Notes: generated by a model from the letters alone, not told the origin. A stretch of DNA of 64,000 nucleotides from JBMYYR01 sp965243605 (GCA_965243605.1 CBDEVQ010000096.1:37574-101573), one strand, 5' to 3'; shown: positions 19,107 to 28,400, numbered from the stretch's first letter. Translations and numbers: made by a program.

Positions 19107-19628
19107 ATGATTGAATCAAAATTTCAAGAAATCGCTACTGAAGTTAATGGTATTTATAAAATAAATGATGCTAAATATAATGGAGGAAGAAGTGGTGTTA
19201 TACCAGTAACGGAACACCTTTTAAGAGTAGAATATAAATCGAATATAATAGATGTTAAATATGAATTTGGAAATACCAATGTTGCTCAAGTTGTATCTAC
19301 CTTTCAATGTAAACGCATACTCACACCTTTTCAGTTAAGTACAAAAAGTCATTTTGGACGTTTGTTTTCGAAAAATAAAAGTCCATGGAAAGTTAAATGT
19401 CATGACAAGGAAGTGAAATACCTTTTTGAACGTTTATTAAATAGTGCGGGTTTAAAGCAAATGGCTGAAGAAAGAGCTTTTGAACCTGAATTAATTGGAA
19501 CCTTAGCAGGGCAAAAATATACATTGAAAACAAAATTCTATTTAGGATTTGATGATAAAGAAGAATCTCTATTACCTATGATTAATTTTTATAAAATGGT
19601 AATAGATTATGTGTCTTCATTAAAATAA
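19107..19628 (+). CDS. Hypothetical protein, paralogue family copy 1
   Basis: 173 aa, cytosolic by sequence, mixed alpha/beta. Shares with the gene at 21446 a common frame: MIE.KF.E, VT.H.LRVEYKS.IIDV, E.GNTNVAQ, TTKSH..RLFS.NK.PW..KC, YYLGF(D)..EDSLLPM. No family recognised. Confidence 0.65.
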   Translation: MIESKFQEIATEVNGIYKINDAKYNGGRSGVIPVTEHLLRVEYKSNIIDVKYEFGNTNVAQVVSTFQCKRILTPFQLSTKSHFGRLFSKNKSPWKVKCHDKEVKYLFERLLNSAGLKQMAEERAFEPELIGTLAGQKYTLKTKFYLGFDDKEESLLPMINFYKMVIDYVSSLK

Positions 19629-20023
19629 AGGGTATTGGATACGGAAACAATTAAGGAATTAAGTGAATAACCACTCGGATTTTGAAATTTCAAAATCATA
19701 ATGTCTCCTATATCTTATGAAGTAAATGTATCGCAAGTCATAAGAATTTTTTTTGAATGTAGGAATGGTCCGTTCGACTGGTTTCGACGTTAGGAGGGAA
19801 GTGTATTTATTAAGGTATTATCTATTCTACACAGCACCTTATTCTATCGTGAAACCATATAACACAGTTATCTAATGCTATCCATTTTCCATTCACGGAG
19901 TTAATATTACCATTCATCGGCGTTAAGAGGTTTATGAGGTGTTGATCACCATTTATTACCTTAAGCTATTGCTATATTTGTAATGTAATCAAAAACAAAG
20001 TTTAACAACAAAAACGAAACAAG
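19629..20023. other. Intergenic region with duplicated promoter block
   Basis: First 240 bp unassigned. From about 19880 it is the paralogue of 15750-15888, including the 33-bp identical block at 19910-19942. Confidence 0.6.
19927..19980 (+). promoter_or_regulatory. Promoter and direct repeat of the 187-aa secreted protein gene, copy 2
   Basis: GAGGT-TTAT-GAGGT at 19927-19940 and TATATTTG at 19973-19980, matching copy 1. Bases between are only partly conserved, which makes the kept parts stand out. Confidence 0.55.
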
Positions 20024-20587
20024 ATGAAAAAGTTTGCATTAACATTAGGATTAGCATTAGTAGGTACAATGGCATTTGCTCAAGATGATTTAGATGATAG
20101 TCACCAAATTTCTTTCGCTATTCCAGCAACAAGTATCTTAGATATTGAAGGACCTGGAGGAAACAATGGAATTAACTTTACACCAGAAGCGATTACTGAG
20201 GCTGGTAATGCATTCGACTTCAACTTGTCTAACTCAGCACTTTGGTTAAACTACTCTAACATTAAAGCCAGTGCAGAAACAACTAGAAAAGTTACTGTAG
20301 GAATGACAAATGATTTACCAACAGGAATGACTCTAACGGTTGCTGCTGGATCAGATGCTGGAAACGGGAACGGCGTAAAAGGAACACCTAATGCTTCTGC
20401 TATTACGTTAGCAAACGGATCTTCATCAACAATAATTACTGGAATTGGAAGTGCTTATACTGGAAACGGAATAAACAACGGACACCAGTTAACATACAAC
20501 TTATCGTTTGATGATGCAGAATTCCAAACATTAAGCGCTGACCTTAATGAATCAGTAACAATTACTTACACAATTGCAGACGAATAA
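20024..20587 (+). CDS. Secreted beta-rich protein, duplicate copy 2
   Basis: 187 aa, identical to the protein at 15889 except for one residue next to the mature N-terminus. Many third-position differences (for example in the codons for TPNAS, STI and ITYTIADE) show that the copies are not a very recent duplication or assembly echo, and that the protein has been held constant. Transcribed from its own copy of the promoter. Confidence 0.75.
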   Translation: MKKFALTLGLALVGTMAFAQDDLDDSHQISFAIPATSILDIEGPGGNNGINFTPEAITEAGNAFDFNLSNSALWLNYSNIKASAETTRKVTVGMTNDLPTGMTLTVAAGSDAGNGNGVKGTPNASAITLANGSSSTIITGIGSAYTGNGINNGHQLTYNLSFDDAEFQTLSADLNESVTITYTIADE

Positions 20588-20614
20588 ATCATATATAACA
20601 ATTAATAGAACGGG

Positions 20615-20652
20615 AAGGGCGAGGTACATTATGTACTTAGCCTTTCTTCTTT
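20615..20652 (+). terminator. Terminator of copy 2 (diverged)
   Basis: Imperfect hairpin AAGGGCGAGGTACAT / ATGTACTTAGCCTTT followed by CTTCTTTT. Same position and core (GTACATTATGTAC) as the copy 1 terminator but with mismatches. Confidence 0.65.
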
Positions 20653-20702
20653 TATAAACGGAAATATTTTGATAGTTTCGCAAATAAAATTAATATTAGA
20701 AC

Positions 20703-21356
20703 ATGATTGTATATAATTTCCATGCTGTAATAATAGCTATTATCCTATTCATTGTAAATTATTTGCTTGGGTTTATAAGTGAGGAATTACAAGATTTTAC
20801 TGGGCCATATTATTGGTTAATCGCCTTATTTATTTCTTCATCTTTTGAAGCTTATGGATGGAGACCAAAAATATATTTAGTTCCACTAGGTATTGTTATT
20901 AAGTTAATTACGTTATATTTATTAATGTCTGAATTTGGCTTCAATGGATTAATAGGTGGGGCATTATATGTTACAATCGTATTTATCGGAATTATTTTAA
21001 TTCAGCATCAATTATTTTTAAAAAAATGGGATATTCTTAACAGAGAAATAAGAAACGCTCAAACTTCAACTGAAGAATTTAATGTATTCCCGATGCATTT
21101 TTACCCTAATAATTTATTAAATGAAAAGTATTTTTCATTTGTATATGATTTCTTTTTAGTTAAATGGTTTAAAAAGGATACAGTGAAGTCCTATTTTTTA
21201 GCGCTCATTAATCGGTTAGATGTTTTGCATGAAAACGATGAAAAATACGCTTCGTTTTCTTCATACTTTAAAGCTCAATTAGACGAGCCAAAACCGTTAA
21301 TTGCTGAACATTTATTAGAGTCTTTAGCTGTATACGTAGAAACTGAAAAATCTTAA
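20703..21356 (+). CDS. Hypothetical membrane protein
   Basis: 217 aa. Four hydrophobic segments in the first 110 residues (AVIIAIILFIVNYLLGFI; YYWLIALFISSSF; IYLVPLGIVIKLITLYLLM; GALYVTIVFIGIILI), then a soluble C-terminal half with aromatic helices. Function unknown. Confidence 0.6.
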   Translation: MIVYNFHAVIIAIILFIVNYLLGFISEELQDFTGPYYWLIALFISSSFEAYGWRPKIYLVPLGIVIKLITLYLLMSEFGFNGLIGGALYVTIVFIGIILIQHQLFLKKWDILNREIRNAQTSTEEFNVFPMHFYPNNLLNEKYFSFVYDFFLVKWFKKDTVKSYFLALINRLDVLHENDEKYASFSSYFKAQLDEPKPLIAEHLLESLAVYVETEKS

Positions 21357-21445
21357 TTTGAATTAATATACCATAAGGTTCGAAATCAAATTACGAATTA
21401 AAGAATAATTTAATTGTTGCGTATTAAAGTATTGATAATCAAGAT

Positions 21446-21970
21446 ATGATAGAAGCTAAGTTTAGAGAAGTATCAAATATAGTTGATGGATTATATAAAC
21501 GAATGGATTCTTATTATGAAATAGAACGGAATGCACCACCATTACCTGTAACGAAACATTTTTTACGTGTGGAGTATAAATCAACCATTATTGATGTTCA
21601 ATTTGAACTCGGAAATACAAATGTGGCTCAATTTGTTTGTTTAATGCATTCTAAACGAGAATTGCACCCGTTAACCTTAACAACGAAAAGTCATTTAATA
21701 CGGCTGTTTTCAATAAATAAATACCCTTGGGTTATTAAATGTGATGATAAAAGTACAAAGGCATTAGTAGAGAATAGTTTAGAGCAGTTTGGTTTAAATG
21801 CACTTGGTAAGAAATATGCATTCGAGCCAGATATAGATATTCAAAAAAGTGGACAAAAATATATCGTTAAAACTAAGTATTATTTAGGATTTGACAATAA
21901 AGAAGATTCATTATTGCCCATGGTTCTTTTTTATAAAGGACTAATAGATTTCGGATCTAGATTAAAGTAA
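21446..21970 (+). CDS. Hypothetical protein, paralogue family copy 2
   Basis: 174 aa paralogue of the gene at 19107, with conserved segments listed there and roughly half of the residues shared by eye. A terminator follows at 22023. Confidence 0.65.
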   Translation: MIEAKFREVSNIVDGLYKRMDSYYEIERNAPPLPVTKHFLRVEYKSTIIDVQFELGNTNVAQFVCLMHSKRELHPLTLTTKSHLIRLFSINKYPWVIKCDDKSTKALVENSLEQFGLNALGKKYAFEPDIDIQKSGQKYIVKTKYYLGFDNKEDSLLPMVLFYKGLIDFGSRLK

Positions 21971-22022
21971 TTGGACGATACCCCTTAATGGAACTAACAT
22001 TCAATTGTGGGTTATAATTGCA

Positions 22023-22064
22023 AACGCCTCAACTAAAATTTATATCTAGTTAAGGCGTTTTTTA
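22023..22064. terminator. Bidirectional terminator
   Basis: AACGCCTCAACTA / TAGTTAAGGCGTT stem with a T6 run on + between convergent genes. Confidence 0.8.
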
Positions 22065-22069
22065 TGGTA

Positions 22070-22255
22070 TTATTTATTTTCCGATTTTGGTGATTCAGAA
22101 TTTCTTTTAGGCTCTCGTTTTGCTTGTTTTAATGTTTGCATAAGCATCCATTCAATTTGTCCATTGGTGCTTCGAAATTCATCGGCTGCCCATTTTTCAA
22201 TTTGTTTCAACATATCTTCATTTAACCTTAATGCAAAAGCTTTCTTTTTTGCCAT
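22070..22255 (-). CDS. Arc-like ribbon-helix-helix protein
   Basis: 61 aa. KKAFALRLNEDMLKQIEKWA gives the DNA-contact strand and first helix, and STNGQIEWMLMQTLKQ the second helix: an Arc/MetJ-type ribbon-helix-helix dimer, with a charged disordered tail. It follows the SPFH gene on the same strand (146-bp gap). This SPFH-Arc pairing recurs widely in bacteria, so it probably works with or regulates the SPFH protein. Confidence 0.78.
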   Translation of the reverse strand: MAKKKAFALRLNEDMLKQIEKWAADEFRSTNGQIEWMLMQTLKQAKREPKRNSESPKSENK

Positions 22256-22401
22256 AATAGTGTGTTATCTGTGTTTATCACGTTTAAATACAGGTATTAT
22301 TAATATGAGGATTCCATTAATAGATAGCTTCAATACTTTGTAATACCTTGTGATTTTTCGTTATCATTTCTCAAGCTCGAGTTGAACGTATGATTTACAT
22401 A

Positions 22402-23262
22402 TTAATGGTTTAATGTTCCTGTATTTAAAACAGGAGAAGCATCTTTATCGCTACATAAAATAACCATTAAATTACTTACCATAGCTGCTTTTTTATCTTC
22501 ATCTAATTCAATGATATTTTTTTTCTTAAGTTCCATAAGAGCCATTTCAACCATGCTAACAGCACCTTCTACGATACGATGTCTAGCCGATACAATTGCT
22601 GTAGCTTGTTGACGTTTTAACATGGCATTAGCAATTTCTTGTGCATAGGCTAAATAACCTATTCTAGCTTCTAAAACTTCAATACCCGCAATGGCAAGTC
22701 TTTCTTCTAACTCACGTTCTAGTGCATGGTTTACTTCGGCCATACTCGATCTCAATGTTAATTCCTCTTCGTGTCCGTCGTCTGCAAAATTATCATATGG
22801 ATATAAGCTGGCTAATTCCCTAACAGCAGCATCTGTTTGTACACGTACAAAATGTTCGTAGTTATCAACATCAAAAGCAGCTTTATAGGTATCCAATACA
22901 CGCCAAACTAAAATTGTAGATATCATTATTGGATTTCCTAGCTTATCATTAACTTTTAAACGTTCACTGTCGAAGTTACTTGCTCTTAATGAAATTTTAC
23001 GTTTTGTAAATAACGGATTTACCCAATGTAAACCATTTCTTTTAATGGTCCCAATATATTTACCAAATAGTAAGAGAACTCTAGAATTGTTAGGTTGAAC
23101 TAAAGTTAAACCAGCAAGAATGATAAGAGATACAGGAATAAATGTTGCATATAGTGGGTTATGAGTAATAATTATGGCTGCAATACTTCCAATTAATATT
23201 GCAAGTCCTAAAAATAACATAAAGTAACCACTTAATGGATTAAAAGATTTTTCGTTGTTCAT
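22402..23262 (-). CDS. SPFH/band 7 membrane protein
   Basis: 286 aa. Two N-terminal membrane segments (residues about 12-57), then an SPFH domain (LLFGKYIGTIKRNGLHWVNP ... IMISTILVWRVLDTYKAAFDV), then a helical part with the EVLEARIGYLAYAQEIANAML region typical of flotillin/prohibitin relatives. Such proteins form ring or cage oligomers in the inner membrane and organise proteases or lipid microdomains. Own promoter at 23294-23324. Confidence 0.88.
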   Translation of the reverse strand: MNNEKSFNPLSGYFMLFLGLAILIGSIAAIIITHNPLYATFIPVSLIILAGLTLVQPNNSRVLLLFGKYIGTIKRNGLHWVNPLFTKRKISLRASNFDSERLKVNDKLGNPIMISTILVWRVLDTYKAAFDVDNYEHFVRVQTDAAVRELASLYPYDNFADDGHEEELTLRSSMAEVNHALERELEERLAIAGIEVLEARIGYLAYAQEIANAMLKRQQATAIVSARHRIVEGAVSMVEMALMELKKKNIIELDEDKKAAMVSNLMVILCSDKDASPVLNTGTLNH

Positions 23263-23293
23263 AATGTTTAATTTTGATATTAAAATGATATCA

Positions 23294-23324
23294 CAAAGAT
23301 ATTAAAAGTTATTAGAATTACAAA
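23294..23324 (-). promoter_or_regulatory. Promoter of the SPFH gene
   Basis: On the minus strand TTTG (23321-23324), a 19-bp spacer, then TATCTTTG (23294-23301), an exact match to the Bacteroidetes TTTG-N19-TAnnTTTG consensus. The ATG lies 31 bp downstream. Confidence 0.7.
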
Positions 23325-23420
23325 ATGATATTTTTAATGTATCGGTTAAGTTTTGTGAACTCTAGGGTTAAGATAGGCTAGAGGAATCGTTTCACATAAG
23401 AAATATTAGAACAAAAAAAA

Positions 23421-23448
23421 CGCCCTTAAAAACCATGTTTTAAGGGCG
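23421..23448 (-). terminator. Terminator at the left edge of the RiPP island
   Basis: CGCCCTTAAAA / TTTTAAGGGCG stem followed on the minus strand by T8. It follows the FKBP tail remnant and is unrelated in sequence to the terminator of the complete FKBP gene. Confidence 0.85.
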
Positions 23449-23468
23449 AATATTATATTGTTGAAAGA

Positions 23469-23612
23469 TTATTTCTTTTTAATAGAAATTAATTCAACGT
23501 CAAATTCTAAAGTAGATTTTGGTGGAATTACAGGTGGGTACCCTCTTTCTCCGTAAGCTAAGTAGAAAGGAATAATTAATTTAGCTTTTTCACCAGCTTT
23601 CATTCCTTTAAT
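23469..23612 (-). pseudogene. Duplicated 3' end of an FKBP peptidyl-prolyl isomerase gene
   Basis: Codes for the last 48 residues of an FKBP domain (from IKGMKAGEKAKL to ELISIKKK plus stop), the same residues as the end of the gene at 31450. About eight DNA differences appear over 144 bp and all look synonymous. The match ends abruptly at the ATTAAAGG sequence, 7 bp from the stop codon of the HlyD gene. No start, so not expressed as a normal protein. Confidence 0.85.
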
Positions 23613-23619
23613 AGCAATA

Positions 23620-24933
23620 TTAGCGTTTGGTATTCTTTTTTATAAAACTGAAAATCCTATTTATTATTCTACGGTTTTCAGTAACAATTTGTGCCGAACC
23701 AGTATTTTCTGGATATAAGTGTATGGTTTGTCCGTAAGTAGTTTCTGTATTTTTAAAAGAGACTTCTATATAATTTAATAAAGAATTATTTTTAACCTCT
23801 TTGTTTGGGAGTACGTGTACCTTGTTAACTTTTCCAATTAATTGACCATATTGTTGAAATGGATAATTATCTAATTTAACATAGACAGTTTGTCCTTTTT
23901 GTATTTTTCCAAACCCTAAACTTGAAACGGACATAATTCCAACAAATTCCTTATCAATAGGAGAGACAACAAATAATGGTTCTCCTTTTGAAACGTTTTG
24001 ATTCTCATTTAATGGTTTTGTAAACATCAATACACCATCGATTGGTGATGTTAATGAATAGTTTAATTTCCAGTTGCTTAACTTGTTGCGAATGGAAGTT
24101 AAATAATTGTTTATATTTTCTAGAAATTTACTTTTTTCCTTAAAAATAGAATATTTTAAATCATTTAATTGCTTTTTATATTTTGTTAGAGTAATATTAT
24201 TTTGAATATAATTTTGTTTATGCTCTTCAACTTTATGCGAGCTAATATAAAATGAATTTTCCTTGAGTTTATATTCTGATTTACTTATAACTCCTTTATC
24301 AAATAAAGATTTTTGAATTTGATACGTATTACTATCATTTTGAAATTCTTTTTCACTAATGACTAATTTACGATGGCTAATAGTTACTAATCTGGAATAA
24401 AAGTCAATTTGTTTTTTTAAGTTTTCTATTTGATTAGTGTTATAAGGATGAAGAGAAATTCTTGTTAAATCATGACAAGAAATTATTAATTCATTATATT
24501 CCTTTTGAAAAGAACCTAATTCAGTTGTATTAGGTTGTAAAAAAAGATTTAAATCAGAATAGTTTTCTGATTTCAACAAACTATCAATTATTATGGTTTG
24601 ATTGTCAATCCATTCTATTACCTCAAAACTAGTTTGATTTTCGATGCTTGCGATTATTTGTCCTTCTTGTATTGTATCTCCAGATTTATAGATTAAATCT
24701 TTTAATAATCCTGAATCTTTAGATAATAATTTGACTGGAGGGTTCTTAGTTTGCACTGATATTGAGCCATCTATGTAGTCAGGGTATTTAATTATCCAAG
24801 AAATCAAAATAATAATTAGCGTTAGAATATACAAAACGGACATACCCCATCTGATTATCCAACTAGGTATATGACCTAAAATTTCTTGAACTTCATCACT
24901 TCTGATTTCGTCTATCTTATTCTTTTCTGTCAT
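23620..24933 (-). CDS. HlyD-family membrane fusion protein for peptide export
   Basis: 437 aa. One membrane segment near residues 30-50 (GMSVLYILTLIIILISWI), a lipoyl half (IQEGQIIASIENQ), a long coiled-coil hairpin (residues about 110-270), then a beta-barrel/lipoyl half (SPIDGVLMFTKPLNENQNVSKGEPLFVV). Periplasmic adaptor that couples the ABC exporter to an outer-membrane channel. Starts inside the 3' end of the exporter gene (17-bp overlap), so translation is probably coupled. Last gene of the RiPP operon. Confidence 0.85.
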   Translation of the reverse strand: MTEKNKIDEIRSDEVQEILGHIPSWIIRWGMSVLYILTLIIILISWIIKYPDYIDGSISVQTKNPPVKLLSKDSGLLKDLIYKSGDTIQEGQIIASIENQTSFEVIEWIDNQTIIIDSLLKSENYSDLNLFLQPNTTELGSFQKEYNELIISCHDLTRISLHPYNTNQIENLKKQIDFYSRLVTISHRKLVISEKEFQNDSNTYQIQKSLFDKGVISKSEYKLKENSFYISSHKVEEHKQNYIQNNITLTKYKKQLNDLKYSIFKEKSKFLENINNYLTSIRNKLSNWKLNYSLTSPIDGVLMFTKPLNENQNVSKGEPLFVVSPIDKEFVGIMSVSSLGFGKIQKGQTVYVKLDNYPFQQYGQLIGKVNKVHVLPNKEVKNNSLLNYIEVSFKNTETTYGQTIHLYPENTGSAQIVTENRRIINRIFSFIKKNTKR

Positions 24934-26947
24934 CTAATTTTCCTAAATCTAATTGATTTTTGACTAAATTATAATATGAACCTTTTTGTTCAATTAATTT
25001 TTCATGATTTCCTTTTTCAATAATATGACCTTTATCTAATACGACAATTTGGTCTGCATTTTTTACTGTACTTAATCTATGGGCAATAATAACCACGGTT
25101 TTATTTTTGAAAAATAGGTTGAGGTTATCCATAATTATGCGTTCATTTTTAGCATCTAAAGAACTTGTTGCTTCATCAAAGAATAGAATATTGGGGTTTT
25201 TGTAGACTGCCCTTGCTATTAATATTCTTTGTTTTTGTCCTCCACTCATACCAATACCTTCCATTCCAATTTTTGTATTGTAGCCTAGAGGTAGGTTTTC
25301 GATATATTCTTCAATATTAGCGATTTTAACAGCTTCCTTAAGTTTATCTTTATCAATTGTGTCAACTCCAATAGCAATGTTATTGGCTATTGTATCGTTA
25401 AATATGAATCCTTCTTGCATAACAACACCACAATTTGATCTCCATAATTGGTGAGTTAAAAGGTTTAATGGGGTTGTACCAATATTAATACTTCCTTCTA
25501 TAGGTTCATAAAATTTTAAAAGCATTTTCATTAAGGTAGTCTTTCCACTACCACTAGCCCCAACAATAGCCGTGATTTTGTTTTGCGGTATTTTTAAATC
25601 TATTCCTTTTAATATAATATTATTAGATCCTGTATATCTGAAAATAACATTTTTGAGATTAATATCTGTGGATGAAGGTAGTAAGGAAACTTTATTTTCA
25701 ATATCTAATTCTTCATCATCTTTATCATGTATTTCTGACAGTCTTTCTAACGCAATTTTGGCATCTTGTACACTATGAATAAAGGAAATAATTTGACTTA
25801 TTGGTGCGTTTAATTGCCCAACTATATATGAAATAGACATCATCATACCTAGAGTAATATCTCCTTGAATCACCAATTTAGCAGATAAAAATGAAATAAT
25901 AATATTTTTGATTTCATTAATGAATGATGAGCCTGTATTTTGCCATTGTTCTAATGATAAACTTTTTAAGGACACCCTATACAGTTTGGCTTGAATAAAC
26001 TCCCAACTCCATCTTTTTTGCTGTTCAGCATTGTGAAGTTTTATATCTTGCATTCCAGATATTAATTCAATGACCTTACTTTGTTCATTGCTTGCTTCAT
26101 TAAAACGCTTATAATCAAGGTCTTTTCTGCGTTTTAAAAATATCATAACCCAAATAAAGTATACAAATGAGCCAATTAGAAAAATTAAAAATATTTGAAA
26201 ATCATACCATATAAGAACAGCTCCAAAGATCACAATGTTGAATATGGAAAATAATACAGATAAGGTGGTTGAAGTTAGTAAGGATTCTATTTTATGATGA
26301 TCACTAATTCTTTGCATAATGTCTCCAGTCATTTTACTGTCAAAAAATGCAATAGGCAAATTCATCAATTTGATGAAAAAATCTGATATTAACGAAATAT
26401 TAATACGAGTACTCAGGTGTAATAATATCCAACCTCTAATAATATCTATTGATGTTTTCCCAATAAATAAAAAGAGCTGTGCAATTAGTATTAGATATAT
26501 GAAATATATATCTTGATTTTGAACTCCTATATCTACAACACTTTGCGTAAGAAATGGGAAAATTAATTGTAAAATACTACCTGATAATAACCCTAATAAA
26601 AGTTGGAAGAGATATTTTTTATAACGCCAGATGTAATGTTTTAGAAAACCAAATCCTTTTTGTTTAACAGAATCATCAAACTCTTTCTCTTCAAGTTTAG
26701 GAGTAGGCTCTAATAATAATGCGATACCTTCTTCAGTGTTTTCATTAGCGTCTTTACCTATCCAGTTATTGATGAATTCTTGTGAATTATATTTTAATAA
26801 TCCATGAGCGGGGTCAGAGACATAAACAATATCATTTTTTATTTTGTAGACAACAACAAAATGATATTGTTTCCAAAATACGATTGTCGGTAATGGAGCT
26901 TCATTTTTTAGTTTTTCAAAATCTATTTTAACACCTAAAGATCTAAA
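24917..26947 (-). pseudogene. Peptidase C39 ABC exporter, main part (split by IS)
   Basis: Continuation of the exporter begun at 28391. The part up to 26947 encodes the rest of the C39 peptidase, with catalytic His in YHFVVVYK and Asp in VSDPAHG. Next come about five membrane helices (LLLGLLSGSILQLIFPFL, IYFIYLILIAQLFLFI and others) and an ATPase with Walker A GASGSGKTTL, signature MSGGQKQRI, Walker B ILFFDEATSSLD and H-loop IAHRLST. Joined to the 60-codon 5' piece it gives 736 aa, the normal size for bacteriocin-processing exporters. The first internal ATG is at 26368; a product from there would lack the peptidase and the first membrane helices. Confidence 0.9.
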
Positions 26948-26950
26948 ACC
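26948..26950. repeat. Target site duplication, left
   Basis: ACC, repeated at 28212-28214 on the other side of the insertion sequence. Confidence 0.85.
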
Positions 26951-27006
26951 TGGTATTTCTACCTTTGTTGGTAGAGTAAGTTAAGACAAAACTTATTTTA
27001 GCAGTT

Positions 27007-27312
27007 ATGAAGAGAAGTACTTACGAAGAATCCTTTAAGTTAATGATAATGGATTTATACAAAGGCGGACAATCGATGTCTAGCTTATCGTCTGAATATT
27101 CAATAAATTTGAATATGTTATATCGTTGGCGTCGAGAATATTTAAACCCAAAGCGTCCCAGTTTTACGGGCAGAGGCAATGCAGCTTTGACTGATGAACA
27201 AAAAGAACTAAAGCATTTAAAAGAAAAATTAAAAGATGTAACCATGGAACGTGACATCTTAAAAAAGGCAGTAAGCATTTTCTCCAAGAAAGACAGAACA
27301 GGTACGCTATAA
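27007..27312 (+). CDS. IS3-family transposase OrfA
   Basis: 101 aa. Helix-turn-helix (KRSTYEESFKLMIMDLYKGG ... LNMLYRWRREY) that binds the element ends, then a leucine-zipper-like coiled coil (EQKELKHLKEKLKDVTMERD). The slippery heptamer A-AAA-AAG lies in frame at 27261-27267. A -1 shift there continues through the open region from 27255 into OrfB to make the OrfAB transposase. Confidence 0.93.
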   Translation: MKRSTYEESFKLMIMDLYKGGQSMSSLSSEYSINLNMLYRWRREYLNPKRPSFTGRGNAALTDEQKELKHLKEKLKDVTMERDILKKAVSIFSKKDRTGTL

Positions 27313-27314
27313 TT

Positions 27315-28181
27315 TTGGAATATTCAGCAACCTATTGTGTCGAGAAGATGTGTAAGTCTTTAAATATAAGTTCTAATGCGTATTATTCATGGAAACGTAG
27401 GCTAGATATAGAACGTTCTAGCATCACAATAGAATTAAAAGAGTCTATTCAAGCGGTTTATGCAGAAAATAGAGGATTGTACGGAGCTCCTAAACTCCAA
27501 AAAGCTCTAGAGAGAAAAGGTGTTTTTTACTCGAGGTCTTATATTTCTAGATTGATGAAAGAAATGGGGCTATATTCTAAGACACGTAGGAAATTTACTA
27601 ATACAACGGACTCAAATCATAGTCATAGAGTAGAAGAAAATCATTTAGATCGGAATTTTGAGGTATTAGAACTTGGGAAAGTATGGGTATCGGATATTAC
27701 TTATATCAAAGTTAATCAGACCTGGCAATATTTAACTACAATGATTGATTTAGCAGACCGTAAGGTTGTAGGGTGGTCTGTAAGTTCTAATCTAACAGCT
27801 ACAGATACTGTTATTACAGCTTGGAAACATGCGCGATTAAATCGAAATATAGAAGATGACTTTATATTACACTCGGATCGTGGAGTACAATATACATGTG
27901 ATGATTTTAAACAGATTATTAACTTAAATACAAAAGCGAAACAATCTATGAGTAGAAAAGGAAATTGCTGGGATAATGCCGTTGCCGAGTCTTTTTTTAA
28001 AACAATTAAAACTGAACTATGCTACCTCATTACATTTGAATCTAAGAAACATTTGGAGACCGAAATCTTTAAATATATGAACTGGTATAATAACTCTAGA
28101 TTACACTCTACTCTAGACTACAAAACACCTACCGAAAAAGAACAAGAATTAAGATACAAACAAATTAAACGAGTGGCTTAA
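27315..28181 (+). CDS. IS3-family transposase OrfB (rve integrase core)
   Basis: 288 aa from the TTG at 27315, but its frame is open from 27255, so it is mainly made as a fusion with OrfA. An HTH_21-type region (ENRGLYGAPKLQKALERKG) precedes the DDE core: Asp in WVSDITYIKV, Asp in LHSDRGVQYT, Glu in WDNAVAESFFKTIKTE. All catalytic residues present. The stop codon lies inside the right inverted repeat. Confidence 0.93.
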   Translation: MEYSATYCVEKMCKSLNISSNAYYSWKRRLDIERSSITIELKESIQAVYAENRGLYGAPKLQKALERKGVFYSRSYISRLMKEMGLYSKTRRKFTNTTDSNHSHRVEENHLDRNFEVLELGKVWVSDITYIKVNQTWQYLTTMIDLADRKVVGWSVSSNLTATDTVITAWKHARLNRNIEDDFILHSDRGVQYTCDDFKQIINLNTKAKQSMSRKGNCWDNAVAESFFKTIKTELCYLITFESKKHLETEIFKYMNWYNNSRLHSTLDYKTPTEKEQELRYKQIKRVA

Positions 28182-28208
28182 CTTTTTCTACCAAATTTTG
28201 TAGGAATA

Positions 28209-28391
28209 TCAACCTATACTTTCAGAAGTATTGGCTATATTTTTTAATGAACTACCTTCTCTAGTTGTTTCAGATAATTTTCTTAACTTTTCTAAAGATA
28301 TACTTCGACCGTAATGTTTAGCAATAATTCTTAAACATGTAGGGCCACAATCCATCTGATCAGGCTGTAAATAAAAAGGAAACTTGGCCAT
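28209..28391 (-). pseudogene. Peptidase C39 ABC exporter, 5' fragment
   Basis: First 60 codons of the exporter. QPDQMDCGPTCLRIIAKHYG carries the catalytic Cys of the C39 peptidase, which cuts after the GG of the leader. The frame runs to Ser-Ile-Gly (28212) and then enters the insertion sequence, where a stop follows at once. Starts 9 bp after the SPASM gene, as part of the same operon. Confidence 0.9.
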
Positions 28392-28400
28392 AGTTTGTTA

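Larger units (their letters stand above)
26951..28211 (+). mobile_element. IS3-family insertion sequence, 1261 bp
   Basis: Ends with TG...CA. The terminal 35 bp form an imperfect inverted repeat (26951-26985 against 28177-28211, 26 of 35 matching), flanked by ACC duplications. It contains orfA and orfB with a programmed -1 frameshift. Both genes look intact, so the element is probably still active. Inserted into the exporter gene in the opposite orientation. Confidence 0.93.

Noticed and set aside
19766..19800. TTCGAC-rich stretch resembling the 5' end of a tmRNA gene
   Set aside because: No matching 3' partner, tag-peptide frame or CCA-like end within 400 bp; chance resemblance.
23469..23612. 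Treating the FKBP tail as a real small gene
   Set aside because: No start codon and homology begins in mid-domain; it is a duplicated 3' end.
26368..26947. Starting the exporter at the ATG at 26368 as an independent gene
   Set aside because: The frame is open and conserved upstream through the C39 His/Asp region to the IS border; the gene is simply interrupted.
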